9,044 nucleotides of DNA from MGIIa-K1 sp964577145 (GCA_964577145.1 CAZNXM010000053.1:1-9044); one strand, 5' to 3'; numbered from the stretch's first letter, positions 1 through 6,829 are shown. The notes: generated by a model not told the origin, from the sequence alone. Program-made: numbers and translations.

Positions 1-72
1 TCAGAATCATCTTCATCATCGTCATCAGAATCATCTTCATCCTCGTCACCAGAATCATCTTCATCGGAATCA
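1..72. repeat. 24-base tandem repeat, three copies, in the acidic tail
   Basis: Copies at 1-24, 25-48 and 49-72. The first two differ by one base (catcg versus cctcg); the third diverges at its start and end. On the coding (minus) strand the unit encodes an eight-residue Asp/Glu/Ser block. The array may continue beyond the left edge. Confidence 0.85.
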
Positions 73-695
73 TCAGCCGCTTCTTCGTCATCTGAATCTT
101 CAGAATCCTCTTCGTCCTCAGAGTCGTTGTCATCGGAATCTTCCTCCTCAGTGGTCTCCTCCTCTTTGGCAACTTCCTCAGCGTCGCTGTCATCGGAATC
201 TTCCTCCTCAGACTTTTCTTCCTTTGCGGGTGAATCAGTAGTAGATTGGCCAAATGTTTCGGCTAATTCACCGATATCGATTGTCCCGTTACCGTCTGAA
301 TCAATGATTTCAACAAGACGGTCGATTTGGCTTGGTGGAAGGTCAGCGAGTTTTAGCGATAGCAAACCCTCTTTGAATTCGTCAGCAGAAATTTCTCCAT
401 TTCCATCTGTGTCAAAGCGCTCAAAGAGGCCTTGTATGGATATTCCAGTAATTGTCAACCAGGACCCGAGAACCCCAATGACGTCGTCAGCAACGAATGC
501 TACATTACAATTCGAGCATTTTGCTGCATCTATTGGTTGCAAGGAACCACATGCTCCACACTCTCCCAGCGCTTCATCTGATACACCCCCAAATCTGATA
601 TTACATTCGGGGCATGAATCACTATCTAGGGGGATGATTGCACGGCAAGCGCCACATTCTGCCATAGGCGCATCGGCATTCTCTTCATCGGACAT
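1..695 (-). CDS. Zinc-ribbon / EF-hand protein with acidic tail (3' end cut by window edge)
   Basis: Read on the minus strand from ATG at 695, this frame stays open for 231 codons to the window edge, so the C-terminus is missing. Visible in order: four CxxC pairs (Cys14/17, 28/31, 46/49, 60/63), fitting two small zinc ribbons; a short hydrophobic stretch at about 72-90; two textbook 12-residue EF-hand calcium loops, DTDGNGEISADE at 95-106 and DSDGNGTIDIGE at 132-143; then from about 153 a tail almost entirely Asp, Glu and Ser. Start choice: GGAG at 708-705 lies 9 bases upstream of the ATG; Met11 is an alternative. There is no clear signal peptide, so a cytoplasmic location is inferred. Paired EF-hands with all ligand positions intact should bind calcium; the tail could add low-affinity cation binding. 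The partner and role are unknown. It is divergent from the DUF835 gene. Confidence 0.85.
   Translation of the reverse strand, partial: MSDEENADAPMAECGACRAIIPLDSDSCPECNIRFGGVSDEALGECGACGSLQPIDAAKCSNCNVAFVADDVIGVLGSWLTITGISIQGLFERFDTDGNGEISADEFKEGLLSLKLADLPPSQIDRLVEIIDSDGNGTIDIGELAETFGQSTTDSPAKEEKSEEEDSDDSDAEEVAKEEETTEEEDSDDNDSEDEEDSEDSDDEEAADDSDEDDSGDEDEDDSDDDDEDDS
121..211. repeat. 31-base direct repeat with 60-base period in the acidic tail
   Basis: Positions 121-151 and 181-211 match at 29 of 31 bases, with starts 60 bases apart. Both encode an EEEDSDD block on the minus strand. The unit differs from the 24-base array at 1-72, so the tail has grown by at least two separate duplication events or has kept two unit lengths. 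Confidence 0.8.
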
Positions 696-697
696 TT

Positions 698-708
698 GGA
701 GTCACTCC
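698..708. promoter_or_regulatory. Perfect palindrome GGAGT-C-ACTCC containing the likely ribosome binding site of the EF-hand gene
   Basis: The GGAG read on the minus strand (708-705) is the plausible Shine-Dalgarno site for ATG 695, with 9-base spacing. The same bases form a five-base-pair inverted repeat around one central base, so the site could pair with itself in the mRNA or be an operator half-site pair. Its function is inferred only. Confidence 0.4.
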
Positions 709-730
709 GTCTATGGGAGACCATTGGGCG

Positions 731-737
731 ATATAAT
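731..737. promoter_or_regulatory. Shared TATA-like element between divergent genes
   Basis: ATATAAT on plus reads ATTATAT on minus. On minus, a start 28 bases from the box (TTATAT 736-731) falls at 708, giving a 13-base leader to ATG 695 that begins at the GGAG. On plus, TATAAT at 732-737 predicts a start near 760 and a 27-base leader to ATG 787. It is the only good TATA candidate in the 91-base gap between these genes. Confidence 0.4.
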
Positions 738-773
738 GGTTCATGGACCTGAAGCATCACGCATACAGTAGTC

Positions 774-781
774 GAGGGTGA
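774..781 (+). promoter_or_regulatory. Ribosome binding site deciding the DUF835 start
   Basis: GAGGGTGA resembles the archaeal consensus GGAGGTGA and lies 5 bases before ATG 787. It contains the GTG at 778 and so argues against that codon as the start. Confidence 0.55.
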
Positions 782-786
782 ATTTC

Positions 787-1647
787 ATGGGCGAATCGAT
801 GGATTTTGGGCTATGGACATTGCACCTAAATGATCCCGAAGATATGCTTGCATGGGTCGATTCACAGGCTCTAAAGGCGGAAGGGCATGTGCTGCTAATT
901 TCTCGTTTACCACAGCGTAGATTGCTGGAACATGTTCATTTGGACAAACTCGAGGCCCATTGGCTGACAAATCATGATGTCGCCGGCTCGATTCAGCCTT
1001 CGGTCGAGGCAATTCTTGGGCTCCTGAATTCTCGTTTTGCAGCCCACGAGGGTCTTGCAATTCTAGAGGGTCTTGAATGGCTAATTTCTCTCCATGGTTT
1101 AGATGAGGTGTTGAAGATGGTAATGAAATTGGCAGATTCGCTACATAGAAAGCCTTGGAGTCTTGTTCTAGCGCTTGATACTAATGTGCTTGACCAAGTA
1201 GGACTAAAACGTCTGCAAAGAGAAGCACCAGAGTGGTCAATGCCAACAGAGGATACAGTTTCAATTCCAAATGCTATTGAAGAATCGAGTGATGAAGTAG
1301 CAGAAGCACCACTTAGTGAGGGCGATGAATCGAAACTTGCTTTTCTTACTAGGTTGCCAAGAAATGGCTTTACCCCTGATATCCTTAGACGTAGAATCCT
1401 GCAATGGAGGCGCATGGGGCTCGATGTCTCAGAAGTGGAACCCGCAATGTTTGACAATGATTTAGACAGTGCTTTTGAATTGTACAAGGTCGTTGAAGAT
1501 AAGGTTCGAACTGCGATCGAACTCGACAATCGCCTAGACATACTATACGAGAGAGGAGTTAGGTCAGAAGTTGTGAAAATGCGTTTCCGAGTCCGTCAAC
1601 TTACAGGGTTTGACGAAGTTGAAGCAAGAATCAACGAACTCATCTAA
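787..1647 (+). CDS. DUF835 domain protein with C-terminal helical region
   Basis: A protein of 286 residues. Residues about 8-145 have the DUF835 pattern as I know it: a region around 34-44 (GHVLLISRLPQ), then an ILEGLEWLISLHG segment at 92-104 followed by a hydrophobic LVLALD strand at 126-131. DUF835 is an archaeal domain of unknown function, often in sensor or signalling proteins. A low-complexity acidic linker (about 155-183) joins it to a charged, mainly helical region at about 184-286 (RILQWRRMGLDVSEVE), which may be coiled coil. There are no membrane segments. Start: ATG 787 is preferred because GAGGGTGA (774-781) sits 5 bases upstream; GTG 778 would lie inside that site. The 3' end overlaps hutH by 8 bases tail to tail, which could give antisense interference. 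DUF835 assignment is from memory of the motif, without a profile search. Confidence 0.75.
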   Translation: MGESMDFGLWTLHLNDPEDMLAWVDSQALKAEGHVLLISRLPQRRLLEHVHLDKLEAHWLTNHDVAGSIQPSVEAILGLLNSRFAAHEGLAILEGLEWLISLHGLDEVLKMVMKLADSLHRKPWSLVLALDTNVLDQVGLKRLQREAPEWSMPTEDTVSIPNAIEESSDEVAEAPLSEGDESKLAFLTRLPRNGFTPDILRRRILQWRRMGLDVSEVEPAMFDNDLDSAFELYKVVEDKVRTAIELDNRLDILYERGVRSEVVKMRFRVRQLTGFDEVEARINELI

Positions 1648-3178
1648 TCAGGCGTCCACATTCGGCCTCAATACGTGCTAGCCAGCCGCCTGAAGTGATA
1701 TTGTCACTGATGAGTTCTATCTCCTTAGATGTGCTTCTGTCACCATCTAGAGGTGGACTAATACTACGAACCATTCGGTAAAGAGAAGCAACATGTGCTG
1801 CAGGTTCTGCAGAGCGGTGTTCTAGTGCTTCGCAAGCCACTAGTAATTCACATGCGAGTACTTGCGCCAAACGGTCGGTAGCTTGCATTAGGTTCCAACA
1901 TGCAGTCGCTCCCATGCTAACATGGTCCTCCTGGCCACCGGAGGTTGGTGTTGAGAAGGCTGACCTTGGCATCGCATGCCCATGCATTTCCGCTAGGGCT
2001 GCTGCTGCGACATAATGAACAATCATCATTCCAGACTCTAGGCCTGAATCAGTCGCAAGGAAAGCGGGAAGGTTACTCCTAGATGGGTCGACCATCTGGT
2101 CGATTCTACGCTCACTAATGTGGGCCAATTCGAATAGAGCATGCGACATTGAATCCGCTGCAAGAGCAAGCACTTCGCCATGGAAATTACCCTGGCTAAT
2201 CACTTCATGAGGGCCCGGATTTGCAAGGTCGGGGAAGATTAGTGGATTATCAGTAGCGCTATTTATCTCAATAGCAAGAGTGTTGGATAACTCCTCAAAT
2301 CGTTGGAGTACTGCTCCGTGGACTTGAGGAATACAACGGAAGGAATAGGCGTCTTGTACTCGCTCACAATTTTCATGCGAAGCAAGAATCGCAGAATTTT
2401 GCATAATCTGAGTAATGCGCTTTGCAACAGTAATTTGACCAGGATGAGGGCGTGCTTCATGGATACGCGGGTCCATTGGCATTATTGAGCACTCACGCGC
2501 TTCTAGAGTTGTACTGGCAATCAAGTCAGCCATGGCGGTAAGAGTTTGTAATCTCTGTTCAGCATTAACTAGGAAGGCACACATCTGTGATGTGCCGTTG
2601 ATTAGAGATAGGCCATCCTTTGCACCTAATTCTACCTTTACAAGTCCTTTTTCGATGAGTGCCTCACTTGTTGGTCTGGGACCATCATCCCCCCAAACCT
2701 CACCCTCTCCAATCAAAGCCAATGCCATGTGGGAAAGGGGTGCTAAATCTCCTGATGCACCAAGACTACCAATTCGCGGGATAACTGGTACAATATCTGC
2801 ATTCAGGAATGCCACCAATTGCTCCAAAACAGATCTCTGAATACCTGAGCACCCTTTTGCCAGGGAATTTGCTCTAACGCACATCATTGCTCTACTATCT
2901 TCTCGAGACATTGGTTCACCGATTGCACAGGCATGAGAACGAATCAAATTGACCTGTAATTGCGCCAAATCTTCGTGGGAAATCCGCTGGCTAACCAATG
3001 CACCAAAACCGGTATTGATCCCGTATACGGTTTCGCCACGCTCAAGGATGCCCTCGACTACATTTCTCGAATTTTCGATGCCTTTCCAAGCATCGATAGA
3101 AATCTCAACTTCTGTTCCCCGTGCAACCATTCCAACCTCGGTCGAGGTAAGCGTATTGCCATCGAGACGGACTACCAT
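1640..3178 (-). CDS. hutH: Histidine ammonia-lyase (histidase)
   Basis: Deaminates L-histidine to trans-urocanate and ammonia, the first step of histidine catabolism; cytoplasmic and homotetrameric in the family. From ATG 3178 it has 512 residues, the normal family length. Diagnostic motifs: YGINTGFG at 52-59 with the catalytic Tyr52; GSLGASGDLAPL at 137-148 holding the Ala-Ser-Gly triad (141-143) that cyclises to the MIO electrophile; QDAYSFRCIPQ at 275-285; NSATDNPL at 306-313; GNFHGE at 330-335. All key residues are present, so it should be active. Histidine rather than Phe/Tyr specificity is supported by the adjacent hutU. Start: ATG 3178 overlaps the hutU stop (TGATG), and GAGGTG at 3191-3186 inside hutU lies 7 bases upstream. 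TTG 3181 is one codon longer and less likely. It is translated as the second gene of the hutU-hutH operon. Confidence 0.96.
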   Translation of the reverse strand: MVVRLDGNTLTSTEVGMVARGTEVEISIDAWKGIENSRNVVEGILERGETVYGINTGFGALVSQRISHEDLAQLQVNLIRSHACAIGEPMSREDSRAMMCVRANSLAKGCSGIQRSVLEQLVAFLNADIVPVIPRIGSLGASGDLAPLSHMALALIGEGEVWGDDGPRPTSEALIEKGLVKVELGAKDGLSLINGTSQMCAFLVNAEQRLQTLTAMADLIASTTLEARECSIMPMDPRIHEARPHPGQITVAKRITQIMQNSAILASHENCERVQDAYSFRCIPQVHGAVLQRFEELSNTLAIEINSATDNPLIFPDLANPGPHEVISQGNFHGEVLALAADSMSHALFELAHISERRIDQMVDPSRSNLPAFLATDSGLESGMMIVHYVAAAALAEMHGHAMPRSAFSTPTSGGQEDHVSMGATACWNLMQATDRLAQVLACELLVACEALEHRSAEPAAHVASLYRMVRSISPPLDGDRSTSKEIELISDNITSGGWLARIEAECGRLIR

Positions 3179-5208
3179 CAATCCCCACCTCGGAAGAAGG
3201 AGTCGATGAGTTTGTCCTCTGCTTGATTAGGTAAAGTCACCTTTATTTTCGGATTTTCGACCATCGCACGCTTGATCGCAGAAATCGCACCATCATTACG
3301 TGCCCATGCCCTGCGAGTGATACCATTATTCACATCCCAATCAAGCATTGAAAGTAATCTGCGCTCGCTATCTGCGCTGCCATCGAGGACCATGCCGAAA
3401 CCACCGTTGATGACTTCTCCCCAACCGACTCCGCCACCATTGTGCAAGCTTACCCAGGTTGCACCCCTGAATGAATCTCCAACAAAGTTCTGTACAGCCA
3501 TATCAGCAGTAAACATAGATCCATCATGGATATTTGCAGTTTCTCGATAGGGTGAATCAGTTCCAGATACATCGTGATGGTCGCGACCTAATACGATTGG
3601 AGCGCTAATCACGCCCGCATTAATCGCATCATTGAATTCCTTTGCAATCCGTTTCCTACCAGCAGCATTAGCATAGAGAATTCGTGCTTGGCTGCCCACA
3701 ACCAATGCATTTGCACCAGCTTGCTCTATCCAAGGAATATTGTCAAGTATTTGTTGCTTGATATCTTCTGGTGAGTCTGCTGCCATTTCAGTGAGTACAC
3801 GCGTTGCGATTTCATCGCATTTTTCGAGGTCTAATGGGTCGCAGGATGTGCAGACCCATCGGAATGGTCCAAAGCCGAAATCAAAGCATAGCGGGCCCAT
3901 GATGTCTTCGACATAACTAGGGTAACGGAATGATAAACCATCATCGCTCATGACATCTGCACCGGCTCGGCTAGCCTCCAAGAGGAATGCATTACCGTAG
4001 TCCCAGAAGTAGGTTCCACGCTCGGTTAGAGAGTTCACAGCAGCAGCATGTCGTCGCAGTGACTCTTGTACTGCTGACTTGAATTCAGCAGGATTTGCTG
4101 ACATCATCTCCTTACCTGCTTCAAAATCCATAGTAACGGGGTAATATCCGCCCTGCCACGGATTGTGCAGACTTGTTTGGTCACTTAGTAAATCAACAGG
4201 AGTTCCACGCTCTACCATGCGCTCCAATAGGTCGACAATATTGCCAATATGGCCGATTGAAACGGCTTCACCAGCCGCTTTTGCAGCCTCCATGCGGTCG
4301 ATTGCATCATCTACGCCATCAGCAATAACAGAAAGCCATCCTTGCTGGTGACGCTTGTGGGCAGCATGAGGATTAACCTCGCTGATAATACAGGCAGCAC
4401 CAGCGATTACCGCTGCCTTTGCTTGCGCACCACTCATACCACCAAGTCCTGATGTTACGAATGTAATACCGGATAGTGAGTCAGTGGCCCCAGCGTGCAT
4501 CCTTGCAGCATTTAGAACTGTAATTGTGGTGCCGTGAACAATTCCTTGTGGACCTATGTACATGTATGAGCCAGCAGTCATCTGACCGTATTGACTGACC
4601 CCTAATGCATTGAACCGGTCGTAATCATCTTGGCTGGAGTAATTTGGAATCATCATTCCATTGGTCACAACAACTCTTGGTGCATCGCTATGCGATGGAA
4701 ATAGCCCCAAGGGGTGGCCTGAGTAAATCACCAGAGTTTGGTCATCTTCCATTTCACTAAGATATTTCATCACAAGACGGTACTGTGCCCAGTTTTGGAA
4801 TACAGCACCATTTCCACCATAGGTGATCAATTCGTGAGGGAATTGTGCAACAGCACGGTCTAGGTTATTGTGAATCATCAGCATTATTGCAGCAGCTTGC
4901 TTGCACTTTGCAGGATAAGCATCGATAGGATAGGCCTTCATCTCGTATTGAGTAGGACGATATCTCATCATCCAAATTCTACCGTATTCATTCAATTCAT
5001 TGGCAAACTCGACAGATAATTGCGAGTGTAGGTTGCTTGGGAAATAGCGCAAAGCATTACGCAGAGCCAATCTCTTCTCCGCATTTGTCAACACTTGCCG
5101 TCTTGGCGGTGCGTGGTCAACACTGTCATCTATTCCTGGATGCTCAAGAAGATGCTCAGGTATGCCCTCGCCTACGTAGGCGCGCATAGCGTCTGCATCG
5201 GAGGGCAT
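3178..5208 (-). CDS. hutU: Urocanate hydratase (urocanase), long UROC1-like form
   Basis: Adds water to urocanate to give 4-imidazolone-5-propionate, using tightly bound NAD+ as electrophile; cytoplasmic. Recognisable blocks (numbered from ATG 5208): ITYGGNGAVFQNWAQ at 128-142, YSGHPLGLFPS 162-172, YGQMTAGSYMYIGPQG 207-222, the NAD-region GLGGMSGAQ 254-262, SDQTSLHNP 342-350, the catalytic-cysteine block PFRWVCTS 448-455 (Cys453), RDHHDVSGTDSP 542-553, and LHNGGGVGWGEVINGGFG 588-605. The length of 676 residues matches animal UROC1 rather than bacterial HutU (about 555), and wording such as PFRWVCTS also follows the animal type. Start: ATG 5208 is where homology-like sequence begins; GTG 5292 would add 28 unrelated residues spanning the AT-rich promoter. 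No clear Shine-Dalgarno site precedes ATG 5208. First gene of the operon; hutH follows with a one-base overlap. Confidence 0.95.
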   Translation of the reverse strand: MPSDADAMRAYVGEGIPEHLLEHPGIDDSVDHAPPRRQVLTNAEKRLALRNALRYFPSNLHSQLSVEFANELNEYGRIWMMRYRPTQYEMKAYPIDAYPAKCKQAAAIMLMIHNNLDRAVAQFPHELITYGGNGAVFQNWAQYRLVMKYLSEMEDDQTLVIYSGHPLGLFPSHSDAPRVVVTNGMMIPNYSSQDDYDRFNALGVSQYGQMTAGSYMYIGPQGIVHGTTITVLNAARMHAGATDSLSGITFVTSGLGGMSGAQAKAAVIAGAACIISEVNPHAAHKRHQQGWLSVIADGVDDAIDRMEAAKAAGEAVSIGHIGNIVDLLERMVERGTPVDLLSDQTSLHNPWQGGYYPVTMDFEAGKEMMSANPAEFKSAVQESLRRHAAAVNSLTERGTYFWDYGNAFLLEASRAGADVMSDDGLSFRYPSYVEDIMGPLCFDFGFGPFRWVCTSCDPLDLEKCDEIATRVLTEMAADSPEDIKQQILDNIPWIEQAGANALVVGSQARILYANAAGRKRIAKEFNDAINAGVISAPIVLGRDHHDVSGTDSPYRETANIHDGSMFTADMAVQNFVGDSFRGATWVSLHNGGGVGWGEVINGGFGMVLDGSADSERRLLSMLDWDVNNGITRRAWARNDGAISAIKRAMVENPKIKVTLPNQAEDKLIDSFFRGGD
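3186..3191 (-). promoter_or_regulatory. Shine-Dalgarno site of hutH inside the 3' end of hutU
   Basis: GAGGTG on the minus strand, 7 bases before ATG 3178. With the TGATG stop/start overlap this indicates translational coupling of hutH to hutU. It contrasts with the genes to the right of 5290, which show no such site. Confidence 0.6.
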
Positions 5209-5254
5209 GGTTAGTTGCGGGTGCAGGCTGGCCTTATTGATTGCCTTCAATTTC

Positions 5255-5272
5255 AAATAAAAATAATTAATG
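5255..5272. promoter_or_regulatory. AT-rich divergent promoter between hutU and the DoxX-like gene
   Basis: An AT block at 5255-5270 lies between two divergent genes. On plus, TTAATG at 5267-5272 begins exactly 28 bases before ATG 5295, fitting a leaderless start. On minus, TTATTT occurs at 5266-5261 and 5260-5255; a start 28 bases downstream falls at 5238 or 5232, leaving a 24-30 base leader before ATG 5208. Both promoters therefore appear to share or overlap one element. Confidence 0.5.
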
Positions 5273-5294
5273 GCTTCAGATAAAACCCTCACCT

Positions 5295-5936
5295 ATGAGT
5301 TCAATATCCAAAGCACTAATCTCGATTGACCGCAAACTCGATTTTCTAGTAATATTGTATCTTTTTTTGGGCCTCTTTTGGCTTCTGAATGGGTTTGACA
5401 AATTCTTCAATGGTGAAAATATTATCAATTTTAATGGTTATGCAACAAAAGCAGCAATTGTTGACCTTAATGGCACAGTTGCATATACCTATCAACCAAC
5501 AGAACCGGATGGTTGGTTTGGAGTCAATCGCGATGAAAAAGTAATTGGATATTTTTCTAGACTTGGCTTACCTTCACAATTAGCACTTGGTTCATTGTAT
5601 TTTGTCGGTGTAATTGAAGTAATGTTGGGTGTGGCATTCCTTAGCATTCTTTTCTACAAACCTCTTCTCCCAAAGCAGATGGAAAAAGCACTTGAAGCAA
5701 ACAAAGCGTTTGCAACTCAAACCGTACACCGCTTGGCATTCAAGTTCAGTAGCTTGCTATTCGTAGCATTCATGGTGATGGATATACTATTTGGCGATAG
5801 AACCGAATTGTGGGAACATGGTACGTTTCTTATTATGACGGCAATGACCTATAGGTTCTACATTGATCATGAGCAAATAGAAGCGGTTGAAGAATCACAA
5901 ATCAATAATGCACTAACTACAGGTAGCGACGCATAG
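5295..5936 (+). CDS. Four-helix membrane protein, possibly DoxX-like
   Basis: A protein of 213 residues with four predicted membrane segments at about 15-38, 97-122, 148-168 and 173-190. An extended loop of about 55 residues between the first two (about 40-95) is mostly polar. The first helix ends LLNGFDKFFNG, recalling the glycine-lysine turn after helix 1 in DoxX/DoxD-type proteins, and the four-helix plan fits that family; this is a resemblance only and I saw no decisive motif. The charged C-terminal tail (190-213) probably lies in the cytoplasm. It starts at ATG 5295 with no Shine-Dalgarno site and a TATA-like box 28 bases upstream. It is head to head with hutU, so a link to histidine use is possible but unproven; it could simply be a neighbour. 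Confidence 0.8.
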   Translation: MSSISKALISIDRKLDFLVILYLFLGLFWLLNGFDKFFNGENIINFNGYATKAAIVDLNGTVAYTYQPTEPDGWFGVNRDEKVIGYFSRLGLPSQLALGSLYFVGVIEVMLGVAFLSILFYKPLLPKQMEKALEANKAFATQTVHRLAFKFSSLLFVAFMVMDILFGDRTELWEHGTFLIMTAMTYRFYIDHEQIEAVEESQINNALTTGSDA

Positions 5937-5945
5937 AGTAGCGTC
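5928..5945 (+). repeat. Short inverted repeat across the stop codon of the DoxX-like gene
   Basis: GACGC at 5928-5932 pairs with GCGTC at 5941-5945 around an 8-base loop containing the TAG stop at 5934-5936. No T-run follows directly. A five-base-pair stem is weak, and it is listed only as the sole structure visible at this 3' end. Confidence 0.2.
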
Positions 5946-6007
5946 TGTATTGACCCACTGAATCTCCTTTGTATCTGTAAACAAAATACAAAATAACGGG
6001 AGCATGT

Positions 6008-6013
6008 TTATTT
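6008..6013 (+). promoter_or_regulatory. TATA-like box for the three-helix protein
   Basis: TTATTT begins exactly 28 bases before GTG 6036, the same offset as for four neighbouring starts. This supports the unusual GTG as a leaderless start, since the frame has no ATG or GTG upstream before its stop at 5994. Confidence 0.5.
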
Positions 6014-6035
6014 CCGTAGTGTTGAAACATCAATT

Positions 6036-6374
6036 GTGCAAACTGCTGGATATGTGATAATTGGTATTCTTATCCAATTAGTTCTAATAAAAATGGTACA
6101 GGTTTATACTCGTAAGAAAAGAAATTTCAAATACGCATTTTGGTCTTTTTTCGCTGGAATTGAATTATCTCTAATTCCGATTGTTGGGTTTGAAATATAC
6201 TTCCATTTCAATCCATGCTATGGACAATTTGGTTGTGGCTTTGGTCAAGCATATACATTGCTTGTTTGCTTGCTTGTTTCTGCAGTATTGCTCTTGCTGT
6301 CACTAATTATCTTCCTATTTCAATACTCCAGAATGCTAATGCGATCTCAAGATAATATTTCAGGCGAGGAGTAA
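6036..6374 (+). CDS. Small three-helix membrane protein, unknown function
   Basis: A protein of 112 residues that I do not recognise. Three hydrophobic segments at about 4-24, 34-57 and 72-97 suggest a small integral membrane protein. A positively charged stretch (YTRKKRNFK, 24-32) between helices 1 and 2 suggests that loop is cytoplasmic, putting the loop with Cys61 and Cys67 (NPCYGQFGCGFGQ) outside, where they could form a disulfide. The tail is short and acidic. The start is GTG 6036, supported by the box 28 bases upstream; the next in-frame Met is residue 20 and would lose helix 1. It stands alone between promoters, about 100 bases after the previous gene. Confidence 0.7.
   Translation: MQTAGYVIIGILIQLVLIKMVQVYTRKKRNFKYAFWSFFAGIELSLIPIVGFEIYFHFNPCYGQFGCGFGQAYTLLVCLLVSAVLLLLSLIIFLFQYSRMLMRSQDNISGEE
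6258..6281 (+). repeat. 12-base tandem duplication in the third helix
   Basis: TTGCTTGTTTGC (6258-6269) is followed by TTGCTTGTTTCT (6270-6281), 10 of 12 bases identical. They encode part of the third membrane helix (LLVC/LLVS) of the 6036-6374 protein. Being in frame, slippage here would lengthen the helix without breaking the gene. Confidence 0.6.
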
Positions 6375-6401
6375 ATTGCAAGGGCTCTATTCTATTTCCA
6401 T

Positions 6402-6420
6402 ACCGGACCAATCCTTATTC
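6402..6420 (+). promoter_or_regulatory. BRE/TATA-type promoter of the first zinc-ribbon gene
   Basis: ACCGGACCAATCCTTATTC; the TTATTC core (6415-6420) begins 28 bases before ATG 6443. Sixteen of these 19 bases recur at 7268-7286 at the same distance from the paralogous start, marking a duplicated promoter. Confidence 0.6.
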
Positions 6421-6442
6421 TGTATCAGTAACTGGGGTCAAC

Positions 6443-6829
6443 ATGGTCGAAATTCAATGTCCTCATTGTGAAGAAGATATTGAATTAGAAGATGGAGCCT
6501 CTGGATTGTTCGATTGCCCTCACTGTGATGAGGAATTCTCATGGGGTAGTGATACTGAGGTTGGTGAAAATTCAAGAAATATCGTAGTTATAAACTTCAT
6601 AGTGAAATGGGGCACAATAATTGGTTTCGGATTAATCTTCTTAGCGCTAATTGCTTTAGGATTAGTGAGCATCCTCTCGATTGGCGACTTGCATTGGGAT
6701 ATTTTCGTGGGCTTCGCAATTTTCATATTTTTTTCGGTAATAATTGGAGGTTCACTTGTAATCATCGCACTAATTTTCTGGATTATAAGGAAAATGATGC
6801 AAATAATCGAAAGGGGCAACAACAGATAA
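6443..6829 (+). CDS. Zinc-ribbon membrane protein, copy 1
   Basis: A protein of 128 residues. The N-terminus carries CPHC at 6-9 and CPHC at 25-28, a four-cysteine zinc ribbon, in an acidic context (EEDIELEDG). A short linker follows, then two membrane helices at about 57-80 and 86-115 and a basic tail. The zinc ribbon and basic tail are likely cytoplasmic, with a short outside loop between helices. The molecular role is unknown; small N-terminal zinc ribbons on membrane anchors are, to my recollection, numerous in Marine Group II archaea. The start is ATG 6443, apparently leaderless. The first ~55 coding bases are nearly identical to the gene at 7309, while the membrane parts are not alike. 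A stem-loop follows the stop. Confidence 0.8.
   Translation: MVEIQCPHCEEDIELEDGASGLFDCPHCDEEFSWGSDTEVGENSRNIVVINFIVKWGTIIGFGLIFLALIALGLVSILSIGDLHWDIFVGFAIFIFFSVIIGGSLVIIALIFWIIRKMMQIIERGNNR

Noticed and set aside
1..211. Possible CRISPR array
   Set aside because: Repeats are contiguous or near-contiguous, in frame and low-complexity, with no unique spacers and no cas gene nearby.
127..771. Serine-rich open frame of 214 codons on the plus strand
   Set aside because: It is the antisense of the EF-hand gene: the Ser runs mirror Asp/Glu-rich codons, and the minus strand shows intact zinc and calcium motifs.
993..1541. Open minus-strand frame of 182 codons inside the DUF835 gene
   Set aside because: Ser/Arg-rich antisense shadow with no start signal; the plus-strand frame has a good ribosome binding site and domain pattern.
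2303..3550. Several plus-strand open frames opposite hutH and hutU
   Set aside because: All lie antisense to strongly conserved enzyme sequence and have no promoter or coding signature of their own.
5209..5292. GTG 5292 as the start of hutU, adding 28 residues
   Set aside because: The extension spans the AT-rich divergent promoter and has no resemblance to urocanase; from ATG 5208 the length matches the long-form family.
5937..6035. Possible tRNA or small structured RNA in intergenic gaps
   Set aside because: No cloverleaf or GTTCGA-type T-loop was found by eye in this or the other gaps, and all are short.
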